Below are positions 7,624-15,832 of a DNA stretch of 47,413 nt, in pieces. The position numbers and the translations under genes are program-made. The stretch comes from an uncultured Oscillospiraceae bacterium (GTDB lineage Bacteria > Bacillota > Clostridia > Oscillospirales > Oscillospiraceae), in contig CAKTMW010000011.1 of assembly GCA_934574095.1 (NCBI GenBank), positions 1 through 47,413 on the forward strand, read 5' to 3'. Below the pieces are notes generated by a model that worked only from the letters and a program-made list of their open reading frames with translations, ran no database searches and had not been told where the DNA came from. Position 1 is the first letter of the stretch. Every line of letters begins with the position of its first letter.

Positions 7624-7711
7624 TTCTGCACATAATTATAGCAGATTATGTGCAGAAAAACAAGCTGCTATCCCGATTATCTGCATATACTTCTTTAAGA
7701 TATATGCAGAT
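7624..7711. promoter_or_regulatory. Two related palindromes upstream of fic (candidate operators)
   Basis: Palindrome 1 has perfect 13-bp arms TTCTGCACATAAT (7624-7636 and 7645-7657), palindrome 2 has 10-bp arms ATCTGCATAT (7679-7688 and 7702-7711). All four arms share the core (A/T)TCTGCA(C/T)AT, and both palindromes span 33-34 bases. Palindrome 1 covers the region just before the Fic ribosome site. This looks like a pair of binding sites for a dimeric regulator, perhaps the winged helix of Fic itself. Confidence 0.55.
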
Positions 7712-7742
7712 AGAGCATCTGAATAGGCAGTAAAATGAGAAA

Positions 7743-7765
7743 ACGGCACGGGGTTTCCGTGCCGT
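7743..7765 (-). terminator. Terminator of a lost minus-strand gene
   Basis: Arms ACGGCACGG and CCGTGCCGT with a 5-base loop; read on the minus strand it is followed by TTTTCTCATTTT. It lies 21 bases after the stop codon of the 7786 fragment, so it probably once ended that gene. Confidence 0.6.
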
Positions 7766-7785
7766 CTGCGTCAGATCGCCTTGAC

Positions 7786-7899
7786 TTATTTGAAGTAGGC
7801 CGCGGCATCGGTAATCCAAGGCAACAAAGGTATCTTCGACCATGTAAGTGCAATATTCAGCAAGGGGGCGTCGCCATACCTTATTTTTGGTATACCGCA
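7786..7899 (-). pseudogene. Unidentified gene 3' end
   Basis: Minus-strand translation gives a short C-terminus containing 'RYGDAPLLNIALTWSK' and 'PWITDAAAYFK' before a TAA, followed by a good terminator. It reads like real protein sequence but has no start or ribosome site, and I do not recognise the family. The stretch from here to 8062 otherwise holds only an inverted repeat. Confidence 0.3.
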
Positions 7900-7947
7900 T
7901 TCGTCCCCATTTTCCAACCACCTCCCGTCCTTGCGCACGCCCCCTCG

Positions 7948-8005
7948 AATTTGACCTCTCCCGTGCCTGAACCACCCGCCAAACGCCCCGCTTACAGGTC
8001 AAATT
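7948..8005. repeat. 10-bp inverted repeat with 38-base spacer
   Basis: AATTTGACCT (7948-7957) is repeated inverted as AGGTCAAATT (7996-8005). It lies in non-coding DNA between two truncated genes and could be the scar or end of a lost element. No transposase is associated. Confidence 0.4.
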
Positions 8006-8062
8006 TTTGCCTGATGCGCGTCGCCTCCGAACCCGCAAACCCTTGCGCCGCAACGGCTTTAA

Positions 8063-8329
8063 GTCGTTGCCGATAGGGATTCCCTCGACTGGAAGGACTA
8101 TGATGCCGACACCATCTATCAGCGGGTGACCTCCAAGGTGCAGCCGGGGAGCATCGTGCTGTTCCACAACGCGGCACTGCACACGCCGGAAGCACTGCCG
8201 CGGATTCTGGAGTATCTCATCAACGAGGGCTACACCGTGCTGCCCATCAGCCAGCTGATTCTGACGGGGGACTACACCATCGACCATACCGGCCGGCAAT
8301 TTCCGGCGGAGACATCTCCGGCCACGTAA
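8063..8329 (+). pseudogene. Polysaccharide deacetylase, C-terminal fragment
   Basis: From about 8078 the plus strand reads 'DSLDWKDYDADTIYQRV', then 'GSIVLFHNAALHTPEALP' and 'GYTVLPISQLIL', the last third of a NodB-homology peptidoglycan or chitin deacetylase (PdaB-like). The N-terminal catalytic motifs that carry the metal-binding Asp and His residues are absent; an in-frame TAA at 8060-8062 and unrelated DNA precede the fragment. No ribosome site serves it. The gene was therefore cut by a deletion or insertion near 8075. A terminator follows at 8347. Confidence 0.75.
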
Positions 8330-8346
8330 CGAACGCGGCAAAGGAG

Positions 8347-8388
8347 AAAAGTCCCATACCCGCCGTCGCGGGTATGGGACTTTTCTTC
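8347..8388. terminator. Bidirectional terminator
   Basis: 17-bp perfect arms 8347-8363 and 8368-8384 (AAAAGTCCCATACCCGC type) with loop CGTC, A run before and T run after. It separates the deacetylase fragment from the convergent ABC pseudogene. Confidence 0.85.
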
Positions 8389-8488
8389 ACGGGTATCAGC
8401 AGAAAATCATAGACGAGAGTCCGCTACATTGCCTTTTCCGGGAAAGCACCGGCCATATGTCTGACAGAATGCCGCGCTGCGGAAGGGT

Positions 8489-8951
8489 TTACTCCCAGCG
8501 GAAGAAGCGGATGGCCAGGACGGTGCAGACTAAAAAGCCGCTGGCGCTCGCCGCCGGAGAGACTCTTGACCGCCGCGTTTGCCTTATCGCCGATGCGGAA
8601 CTGCCCACACAGCTTCCGCCAGTCGGCGGGAGCACGGTACAGGCTGGCGGTCTCCTCGCAGAGTTCCGAGACCCGAATCTCCGGGTGATAGTTTCCCTCC
8701 TGAAACTGTACGCCGATACGCTGGAAGAGTTGGCGGCGGCGTTTCTTCGGATTCTGCCCCAGCAGGCGAACCGTTCCGCTGTCGGCCAGCTTTGTGCCCA
8801 GGATACACTCGATGGTGGTGCTTTTTCCCGCGCCGTTTGCCCCCAGCAGCCCGAACACCGTACCGCCGGACACCGAGAGGTCCAGGTGATCCACGACCGT
8901 TTTTCCGTTATAGGACTTGGTGAGCCCCTGCACAAAAATCGCTTCGCTCAT
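8489..8951 (-). pseudogene. ABC ATPase fused out of frame to the tail of an ABC permease
   Basis: The first 130 residues are a normal ABC-2 type ATP-binding subunit: Walker A 'GANGAGKSTT', Q-loop region 'VQFQEGNYHP', signature 'LSGGERQR'. Right after the signature the Walker B, D-loop and switch His are missing. Instead the next frame reads 'LVCTVLAIRFFRWE' and a TAA at 8489, which is the usual end of an ABC-2 permease. A deletion thus removed the 3' half of the ATPase gene and nearly all of the permease gene, joining them near 8545. In the ATPase frame the sequence runs on as nonsense to 8424. The start overlaps the AraC stop by 4 bases (ATGA). Confidence 0.75.
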
Positions 8952-9832
8952 TCTCCAAGCCTCCTGACCGCCCGCAGCTCGATATAGCCGCGCCGGCCGC
9001 GGGGCTCCAGCTGGATGCGGGGGCTCTCGTCATCCCAGCGGTAGCCGATGATGGAGGGGTCATAGCCGTCCATGGCGGTCTGCACGGTGCGGATGGCTGC
9101 GCAGTAATCCTCCTCCCGGAAGGGCTGTCCCTGGAACATCAGGTACTCCGCCTCCGGCAGATGGATGGTGTCAAAGCCCTCCGGGATGATGCCCATGTAG
9201 TCGGTCTCCACCTCCACGCCCTGCACATAGGTGGAGGTATCGGGCTTCCTGTACCTGGGCGGCAGCCATAGGGCGACAGGCTCGCCGCAGAGAGACTTCA
9301 TGCTCATGAGGATGCCCCACACGTCGCAGCTGACCTCCTCGCAGTAAGGAAAGTAATCCTCCGCCCGCTGGCCGCGTTTGATGATGCACAGGCGCTCCGG
9401 CTTGCGGACCGCCTGTATGAAAATGGGTTGAATATGGGACACGTCGATGTTCTCCTTTCTCAGTTCACGGTATTTTACGCCGTAAGGGACGAAGAACGTG
9501 ACCGGTACTGGGCGCCGCATATAGTCGCTGGGGTTCAGACCGAATTCCCGGTAAAACGCACGGGTAAAGGTGTCTACATTGGTGAATCCGGCGTTGTAGG
9601 CCGCGTCAATGACCTTGACATTTCCGGTTTGCAGCTGCTTTGCCGCCTGGGTGAGCCGGTATTTGCGGATGTACTCTGTGGGCGTCAGCCCCAGACAGTC
9701 CCGGAATAGCCGGTAGGCGTACCAGGGGGAAAACAGCGATGCGCGGGCCAGGTCGGACAGGCTGATCTCTTCCGTCCGGTTTTTTTCAATGTAGTCCTGC
9801 ATCCGCTGGACGGCCAGAATCTGCTCTTTCAT
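8948..9832 (-). CDS. AraC family regulator with GyrI-like effector domain
   Basis: A 294-residue transcription regulator. Residues 1-105 are the AraC double helix-turn-helix ('ISLSDLARASLFSPWYAYRL', 'DAAYNAGFTNVDTFTRAFYR'), placed at the N-terminus. Residues about 115-294 match the GyrI/BacI-like ligand-binding barrel seen in SoxS/Rob-type drug-responsive regulators. The downstream gene in the same operon was an ABC-2 exporter ATPase, now broken, so this protein may once have controlled a drug or peptide exporter. Its reading frame is intact although both neighbours are pseudogenes. A GGAGGGG ribosome site lies just before the start. Confidence 0.88.
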   Translation of the reverse strand: MKEQILAVQRMQDYIEKNRTEEISLSDLARASLFSPWYAYRLFRDCLGLTPTEYIRKYRLTQAAKQLQTGNVKVIDAAYNAGFTNVDTFTRAFYREFGLNPSDYMRRPVPVTFFVPYGVKYRELRKENIDVSHIQPIFIQAVRKPERLCIIKRGQRAEDYFPYCEEVSCDVWGILMSMKSLCGEPVALWLPPRYRKPDTSTYVQGVEVETDYMGIIPEGFDTIHLPEAEYLMFQGQPFREEDYCAAIRTVQTAMDGYDPSIIGYRWDDESPRIQLEPRGRRGYIELRAVRRLGE

Positions 9833-9913
9833 GTACGTTCCCCTCCTTACAGCCTACATTCTAGTCCGCCGGACGGAAAATCTCTCGACGTTTCTTGCTA
9901 TGTTTGTATTGTG

Positions 9914-10773
9914 CTATCGGGGAAAGGCTGTGCGGATATGGAGCCTTCCGTCTTCATATTGGGCCGTAATGGCGCCGCCCATTCTCTCTACCAGCAGTTT
10001 GGCGATGGACAGGCCGAGACCCGTGGCGTTCCGGGGCGTTTCCACGGTGTAGAAGCGGTCAAACAGCCGCTCGGCCTGTACGCGGCTGAGGGACGGCGCA
10101 CGGTTGGAAAACGTGACGGCGCCATCCGGCAGCAGAGTGACCGTAAGGTCGCCGTCCGCGTATTTCAGGGCGTTGCTCAGAATGTTGCCGAATACCCGCC
10201 GCAGCGCGGCGGCGTCCATATGCCGGACGACTTTGTCCTCCGGCATATGGACCTCCGGCGTAATGCCATGCGCGGTCAACGCGCCGTAAAAGGCCGCAAG
10301 GCTCTGCTCCAGAATGTCGTTCAGACAGACGGCCTCCGTTTCCAGTGTATCGGCTGTGGCGGTGATGACGGAGTAGCGGAACAATTCCTCCGTCAGACAG
10401 CGCATGGCGTCGGTCCGCTCCCGGACGACGGCGAGATACCGCGCCGCCTTTTCCGACTGCGGTTCCTGGTCCAGCAGGTCGAGATAAGGTAATCCGCCGC
10501 GCCGCCCAGCAGCAGGTCGACCTTGTCCTGCACAGCGGCCTTGGCGCTGACCACGATGACGGGAATACCCTGAAGGCGCGGCAGCACCTCCTCGCCGGAC
10601 AGCCCCGGCAGCATCAGGTCCAGCAAAATAAGGTCCGGGCGGCAGCTTTTCAGCAGCAGCAGCGCCTCTGTGCCGGAATAGGCCCGCAGCACCGCGTAGC
10701 CCGCCCGCTCCAGCACCTCCTGCTCCAGGTTCCCGATGGCGGCGTCATCGTCAATGATGAAAATCGTCTGCAT
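9914..10773 (-). pseudogene. Response regulator receiver fused out of frame to histidine kinase catalytic half
   Basis: From 10773 the minus strand reads a receiver domain: 'IIDDDAAIG', phospho-acceptor Asp in 'LILLDLMLPG' and Lys in 'VVSAK', ending at 'AADYL' near 10490. The output domain is missing. One frame over, the sequence continues as 'YLDLLDQEPQSEKAARYL', which is the helix after an H-box, then the HATPase parts: N box 'NILSNALKYA' and G box 'GLGLSIAKLL', ending at 9914. The H-box His itself is gone. A deletion of the regulator's DNA-binding half and the kinase sensor half joined the two genes, with a few shared bases (TACCT/TATCT) at the joint. Not expected to signal. Confidence 0.75.
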
Positions 10774-10796
10774 ATCGGTTCATACGCCTCCTGTCC

Positions 10797-11292
10797 TTAT
10801 TGCTGTGCGCGGTACCAGTCCAGTACGGCGCTTAGATTTTCGGATTTGACCCGCTGGCCGCCGTGAAGCATCATATCCAGCATATCATCCTCCTCCGGCG
10901 TCCGGTCCTCTTTTTCGGCAAGAGCCTTACCCGCCGTTTTCACCATGATCTCCATGATGGGCCGGTAGACGCCGTGCAGCTTCTTGACGTCGAAATTGCC
11001 TTGCAGGGTGAATACCGGAATATGGGCGGGGACCGCCGTCTTTTCCCGCACATTGTCCGTCTGCGTCCATACCCACGCCGCAGACGGCCCGCACCTGATA
11101 GCGCTTGGCCGCGGCGGCGTAGCCTTTAACGGAGCCGGCCATGATCCAGCCCAGGTAAATGACCTCCCCGTTGGCGGGGACCGCTTTCTTTGCCTGCGCG
11201 GAGGAATAGGCCGGAAGCCCCGTTTCCTGCGCCAGCAGCCTGGCATAGCGCTCCGTGCTGCCGGTGTTGGTGGTGTAAATGATCGCGTTCAT
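10797..11292 (-). pseudogene. Flavodoxin-like protein, frameshifted
   Basis: The gene starts 'MNAIIYTTNTGSTERYARLL', with the FMN-phosphate loop pattern T-N-T-G-S-T, and reads well to 'AVCGVGM' near 11075. The following part, 'TQTDNVREKTAVPAHIPVFT' and 'TPEEDDMLDMMLHGG', is in another frame and ends at 10797. Together they make a flavodoxin-domain protein of about 165 residues of the type annotated as flavodoxin/protoporphyrinogen oxidase-like. A short deletion around 11060-11075 broke the frame. It could be a sequencing error, but three neighbours are also broken. A start at 11292 follows AGAGG. Confidence 0.7.
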
Positions 11293-11392
11293 AATAATAA
11301 ACCTCTTTTCCAAAGGTGCAGCGCATAGCCGCAGCCGGTCGATTTTCGACTGGGTGCTTTCTGCGTGAGCGGGGAATATCTGTACGCAAAAG

Positions 11393-11410
11393 CTAACTAA
11401 TAGTAGTTAG
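11393..11410. promoter_or_regulatory. Palindrome, candidate operator upstream of the flavodoxin gene
   Basis: Perfect arms CTAACTA (11393-11399) and TAGTTAG (11404-11410) with a 4-base spacer, in the short divergent region between the flavodoxin gene and the U32-like gene. The geometry suits a TetR- or MarR-type dimer; no such regulator is present in the window. Confidence 0.45.
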
Positions 11411-11556
11411 TTGTATTGCGGTGTATGAATTTTCTTTTGTCAAGTGGGCGCAAAGGGACGCGGCAGCATTACGGGAAAGGCGGAGTAACACATCCATGCT
11501 TGATTTGCCGCCTGCCGGGGTGTTATACTAACCTGTACGAAGGAGTAATTTCTGCC

Positions 11557-12468
11557 ATGAACAACACGAGCCATCCCATCGCCTGCTATCATCTCCCCGG
11601 CCTGTTCGAGTGCTACGAGCTGTACCGGGTGTTTCTCCCCCTGTACCGCGCCCACCGGGAATATTTCTACGACTGGTGCGATATCGGCTCTCTGTACGGC
11701 GCGCCGGAGGACTGTCTCTGGGGCGGCGGCCGTATCGGAAGCGGTAGCCACGCCCCCCGGGAGGTACTGGCCCTGACGCGGGAGTACGGCGTCTCCGCTC
11801 GCCTGACCTTCAGCAATTCCCTGCTGCGGCCGGAGCATCTGGCGGACGAAAGATGCAACGCCCTGTGCCGTCTGCTGGCGGAGAGCGGCGGCGTGGAGAA
11901 CGGCGTCATCGTCCACGCGGAGCTGCTGCTGGACTACCTGAAGCGCACCTATCCCCAGTTTTATCTCGTCTCTTCCACCACCAAGGTCCTGACAGACTTT
12001 CCGGACTTCCGCCGGGAGGTGGAGCGGGAGGATTTCCGCTATGTGGTGCCGGATTTCCGGCTGAACAAGGCCTTTGCCCAGCTGAACGCCCTGCCCCAGC
12101 CGCTGAAGGACAAAGTGGAATTTCTCTGCAACGAGTGCTGTTTCTTCGGCTGCCGGGACAGGAAAGCCTGCTACGAAGCGGTCAGCCGGAAGAATCTGGG
12201 CGAGCCCGGCCCGGAGCACCGCTGCGCCGCGCCGGACGCTTCCGAAGGCTACCGCTTCTCCAAGGCCATGGAAAACCCCGGCTTCATCGACGTGGAGGAT
12301 ATCCGGGACAGCTATCTGCCCATGGGGTTCTCCCACTTCAAGATTGAGGGCCGGGGCCTCGGCACCGCGCTGATCTTGGAGTTTCTGCTCTACTACCTGA
12401 CCAAGCCGGAGTATCACCTGCGGGTACGGGAGGAAATCTATCTGGATAATATGCTGGACCTGTTCTGA
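11557..12468 (+). CDS. U32 peptidase-like TIM-barrel protein
   Basis: A 303-residue protein. 'ARLTFSNSLLRPEHL', 'FYLVSSTTKVL', 'YVVPDFRLNKAF' and 'MGFSHFKIEGRGLG' follow the strand-by-strand pattern of U32 family proteins, where 'FKIEGR' is a familiar motif. A Cys group 'CNECCFFGC' plus a following Cys corresponds to the 'NEGC...C' cluster that in UbiU/V- and RlhA-like members holds an Fe-S cluster or acts in hydroxylation or proteolysis. It is shorter than RlhA or YhbU. The start at 11557 follows AAGGAG at 11540; the upstream in-frame extension has no ribosome site. It is followed after 97 bases by tex. Confidence 0.65.
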   Translation: MNNTSHPIACYHLPGLFECYELYRVFLPLYRAHREYFYDWCDIGSLYGAPEDCLWGGGRIGSGSHAPREVLALTREYGVSARLTFSNSLLRPEHLADERCNALCRLLAESGGVENGVIVHAELLLDYLKRTYPQFYLVSSTTKVLTDFPDFRREVEREDFRYVVPDFRLNKAFAQLNALPQPLKDKVEFLCNECCFFGCRDRKACYEAVSRKNLGEPGPEHRCAAPDASEGYRFSKAMENPGFIDVEDIRDSYLPMGFSHFKIEGRGLGTALILEFLLYYLTKPEYHLRVREEIYLDNMLDLF

Positions 12469-12565
12469 CCGCCGCGTCGGCATTTTTCCGGCAGCTGTGG
12501 TAACATACACCGGCTTTGACATCTCACCGGACGCCCCGCGTCCTTCTCACGAAAGGAATTGTTAT

Positions 12566-14740
12566 ATGGATATCATTCAAACCCTTGCCCAAGAGCTTGA
12601 CAAAAACCCCCAGCACGTGGAAAACGTTGTCCGCCTGCTGGACGAGGGAAACACCATCCCCTTCATCGCCCGCTACCGCAAGGAGCTGCACGGCGCCATG
12701 GACGACACCGTCCTGCGGACGCTGGAGGAGCGGCTCCAATACCTGCGGAATTTAGAGGAACGCAAGGAAGCGGTGAAAAAGGCCGTCGCCGAGCAGGGCA
12801 AGCTGACGGAGGAACTGTCCGCCGCCATCGACAGCGCCAAAACCCTGGCGGAGGTGGAGGACCTGTACCGCCCCTATAAGCAGAAGCGCCGCACCCGCGC
12901 CACCGCGGCACGGGAAAAGGGGCTGGAGCCCTTGGCCCAGCTGCTGCTGGCGCAGGAGCGGGACTGTCCCCGGCCGGAGGACGCCGCGCAGGCGTACATC
13001 GACCCGGAGAAGGGCGTGGAGACGGTGGCGGATGCCTTACAGGGCGCCAACGACATCATCGCCGAGACGCTGTCGGACGACGCGGCCATCCGCAAGGCGC
13101 TGCGGGAGCTTCTGACGCGGCAGGGCCGTCTCCGCAGCCTGGCTGCCACGGAGGAGGACAGCGTCTACCGCCTGTACTACGACTTTGACCAGCCCCTTTC
13201 CAAGCTGGCCGGCCACCAGATACTGGCCGTGAACCGGGGCGAAAAGGAGGGCTTCCTCTCCGTTACCGTGCTGCTGGACCGTGACGCGGCGCTGCCGCTG
13301 ATGCGCCGCGCCGTGGTGAAGCCCGGCTCCTCCGCCATGGAGTTCATCGAGGCCGCCTGCGAGGACGCCTACGACCGGCTCATCTACCCCTCGCTGGAGC
13401 GGGAGGTCCGATCCGCACTGACGGACAGCGCCAACGAGGGGGCCATCGGCCAGTTCGCCCTGAACCTGAAGCCCCTGCTGATGCAGCCGCCGGTAAAGGG
13501 CAAGGTCACCATGGGTCTTGACCCCGGCTACCGCATGGGCTGCAAGGTGGCGGTGGTGGACGGCACCGGCAAGGTGCTGGACACCGCCGTGGTATACCCC
13601 ACCTACGGCCAGCGGCAGAAGGAAGAGGCCATCGTCACGCTGACCAAGCTGATCCGCAAACACGGCGTGGAGCACATCGCCATCGGCAACGGCACCGCCA
13701 GCCGGGAGACGGAGCAGATGGCGGTAGAGCTGATCCGCCGGGTGAACGAGGGCGGCGCTCACGTCAGCTATATGATCGTCTCCGAGGCGGGGGCCTCCGT
13801 CTACTCCGCCAGTAAGCTGGCCGCCGAGGAGTTCCCCCAGTACGACGTGAACCTCCGCAGCGCCGTGTCCATCGCCCGGCGCTTGCAGGACCCGCTGGCG
13901 GAACTGGTGAAGATCGACCCCAAGGCCATCGGCGTGGGCCAGTATCAGCACGATATGCCCCAAAAGCAGCTGGACGAGGCGCTGGGCGGCGTGGTGGAGG
14001 ACTGCGTCAACGCCGTGGGCGTGGATATCAACACGGCGTCGCCGTCTCTTTTGCAGCGGGTGGCGGGACTGAACGGCACCACGGCGAAAAACGTTGTCAC
14101 CTACCGGGAGGAGAACGGCGCGTTTACCTCCCGCGCCCAGATCAAAAAGGTCCCCAAGCTGGGGCCGAAAGCCTTCCAGCAGTGCGCGGGTTTCCTGCGG
14201 GTGCCGGAGAGCAAGAGCGTACTGGACAACACCGCCGTCCACCCGGAGAGCTATGACGCCGCCAAGGCGCTGCTGGAGCTGACGGGCTATACGCTGGCCG
14301 ACGTGAAGGCTGGGGGCATCGCCGACCTGCCGGAGCGCGTCAGAGCCTACGGCGAGGAGAAGGCCGCCCAGACCATCGGTGTGGGCGTGCCCACGCTGCG
14401 GGACATTGTAGCCGAGCTGCTGAAGCCGGGCCGGGACGTCCGTGACGAGCTGCCCAAGCCTATCCTGCGTACCGACGTGCTGGAGATGAAGGACCTGAAG
14501 CCCGGCATGGAGCTGACCGGCACGGTGCGGAACGTTATCGACTTCGGCGTGTTCGTGGATATCGGCGTCCATCAGGACGGCCTGGTGCACATCTCCCAGG
14601 TGTCCAACAAGTTCATCCGCCACCCCTCGGAGGTGGTGTCCGTAGGGGACGTCGTCAAAGTGGTGGTGCTGGAGGTGGACGAAAAGAAAAAGCGCATCAG
14701 CCTCAGCATGCGTCAGGCATCTCACAAAGAGCGGGGTTGA
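12566..14740 (+). CDS. tex: Tex family RNA-binding transcription accessory protein
   Basis: A 724-residue protein with the full Tex layout: N-terminal helical domain ('NTIPFIARYRKELHGAMDD'), YqgF/RNase H-like domain from about 315 ('GLDPGYRMGCKVAVVDGTG'), tandem helix-hairpin-helix around 485-560 ('INTASPSLLQRVAGLN'), and a C-terminal S1 domain around 645-715 ('GTVRNVIDFGVFVDIGVHQD'). Tex binds nucleic acid and is linked to transcription and RNA turnover; it is widely conserved. The start at 12566 is selected by GAAAGGAA 7 bases upstream; the frame is open further up but without a ribosome site. The exoribonuclease gene follows 44 bases later. Confidence 0.95.
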   Translation: MDIIQTLAQELDKNPQHVENVVRLLDEGNTIPFIARYRKELHGAMDDTVLRTLEERLQYLRNLEERKEAVKKAVAEQGKLTEELSAAIDSAKTLAEVEDLYRPYKQKRRTRATAAREKGLEPLAQLLLAQERDCPRPEDAAQAYIDPEKGVETVADALQGANDIIAETLSDDAAIRKALRELLTRQGRLRSLAATEEDSVYRLYYDFDQPLSKLAGHQILAVNRGEKEGFLSVTVLLDRDAALPLMRRAVVKPGSSAMEFIEAACEDAYDRLIYPSLEREVRSALTDSANEGAIGQFALNLKPLLMQPPVKGKVTMGLDPGYRMGCKVAVVDGTGKVLDTAVVYPTYGQRQKEEAIVTLTKLIRKHGVEHIAIGNGTASRETEQMAVELIRRVNEGGAHVSYMIVSEAGASVYSASKLAAEEFPQYDVNLRSAVSIARRLQDPLAELVKIDPKAIGVGQYQHDMPQKQLDEALGGVVEDCVNAVGVDINTASPSLLQRVAGLNGTTAKNVVTYREENGAFTSRAQIKKVPKLGPKAFQQCAGFLRVPESKSVLDNTAVHPESYDAAKALLELTGYTLADVKAGGIADLPERVRAYGEEKAAQTIGVGVPTLRDIVAELLKPGRDVRDELPKPILRTDVLEMKDLKPGMELTGTVRNVIDFGVFVDIGVHQDGLVHISQVSNKFIRHPSEVVSVGDVVKVVVLEVDEKKKRISLSMRQASHKERG

Positions 14741-14784
14741 CCGCCGCAATCGAGAATAACCTCACCGGAAAGGACAATGGACAT

Positions 14785-15741
14785 ATGGAATACAACAAAA
14801 AAATCGCCGATATGCGCAGCGGCGACGCCGTAGAGGGCTTTTACATTCTGAAGGGCGCTTACCCCAAGACCACGGCGGCGGGCAAGCCCTTTCTCAGCGC
14901 GTCGCTGTCCGACACTTCCGGCGTCATCGAGGCCAAGGTGTGGGACTATTCTGGCCCCATCGGCAGCGGCGACGAGGGAAAGGTCATCAAGCTGCGGGGC
15001 ACGGTGTCGGAATACCGGGGCAGTCCGCAGATCGTCATTGACCGCATCCGCCTGCGCGCAGAGAACGACCCGGTAGACCTGAGCGCACTGGTTCCCGTGG
15101 CTCCCATCGACGCCGACGTGTATCTGCAAAAGGTCGATGACATGGTGGACAGCATAGGGGACGCGGACTATCAGCGCCTTTGCCGGGAGCTGCTGCGGCG
15201 GCATCTGGCGGACTTTCAGCAGATCCCCGCCGCCAAAAGCGTCCACCACGGTTTTCTCCGGGGTTTGCTGATGCACACGGTGGATATGCTGACCATGGCG
15301 GACTTTCTGGCCAATCAGTACCGCGCCATCATCGACCGCGACCTGCTGCTGGCGGGCACGCTGCTGCACGATTTCGCCAAGGCCAAGGAATTTGCCTTCT
15401 CCGAGCTGGGCCTGGTGACCGGTTATTCCACCAGTGGGCAGCTGCTGGGCCATCTGGTGATGGGCGCCCAGGAGGTGGCCGACACGGCAAAGGAGCTGGG
15501 CGTTCCCGATGACAAGTCCATGCTGGTGCAGCACATGATCCTGTCCCACCACGGCGAGCCGGAGTTCGGCGCCGCCGTGCGCCCGCTGTTTGCCGAGGCG
15601 GAGCTGCTGTCTCATATCGACGCCATTGACAGCCGCATGGAGATATACCGCGAGGTGCTGAACGACTTGTCGGTGGGTGAGTTCAGCGACCGTATTTTCG
15701 CCCTGGAGCGGCGGGTCTATAAGCCCCATGAATTGCATTAA
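14785..15741 (+). CDS. 3'-5' exoribonuclease YhaM family protein
   Basis: A 318-residue protein with an N-terminal OB fold (residues 1-90, 'GVIEAKVWDYSG', 'LRGTVSEYRGSPQIVID') and an HD phosphohydrolase domain: 'HHGFLRGLLMHTVDM' from about 153, 'LLHDFAKAKE' with the His-Asp pair at about 193, and 'HMILSHHGEPEFG'. This is the YhaM/CBF1 layout, a metal-dependent 3'-5' exonuclease that trims RNA ends left by other nucleases. The ATG at 14785 has AAAGGA about 10 bases before it. Placement directly after tex suggests co-transcription and an RNA-metabolism theme. It ends on a strong bidirectional terminator. Confidence 0.9.
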   Translation: MEYNKKIADMRSGDAVEGFYILKGAYPKTTAAGKPFLSASLSDTSGVIEAKVWDYSGPIGSGDEGKVIKLRGTVSEYRGSPQIVIDRIRLRAENDPVDLSALVPVAPIDADVYLQKVDDMVDSIGDADYQRLCRELLRRHLADFQQIPAAKSVHHGFLRGLLMHTVDMLTMADFLANQYRAIIDRDLLLAGTLLHDFAKAKEFAFSELGLVTGYSTSGQLLGHLVMGAQEVADTAKELGVPDDKSMLVQHMILSHHGEPEFGAAVRPLFAEAELLSHIDAIDSRMEIYREVLNDLSVGEFSDRIFALERRVYKPHELH

Positions 15742-15780
15742 AAAGGAAATGCCGACCCTCCGGTCGGCATTTCCTTTTTT
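15741..15780. terminator. Bidirectional terminator between yhaM-like and BspA-like genes
   Basis: Arms AAAAGGAAATGCCGACC (15741-15757) and GGTCGGCATTTCCTTTT (15762-15778), loop CTCC, A run and T run on the two sides. It serves the two convergent genes. Confidence 0.9.
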
Positions 15781-15832
15781 GTTATGGCGGCGAATGGGGT
15801 CGGTCGCCGCTCTGAGAGAGAAAAGGACGGCT

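Noticed and set aside
6552..7657. Fic/Phd-type toxin-antitoxin pair
   Set aside because: The Fic protein carries its own inhibitory motif (class II), and no small antitoxin gene is found on either side.
7646..8341. Long minus-strand open frame across the deacetylase fragment
   Set aside because: It is the shadow of the deacetylase frame plus non-coding DNA; its protein is Arg-rich and unlike any family.
13037..14749. 570-codon minus-strand frame opposite tex
   Set aside because: Long antisense frames are common opposite G+C-rich genes; the product is His/Gln-rich and tex on the plus strand has complete domains.
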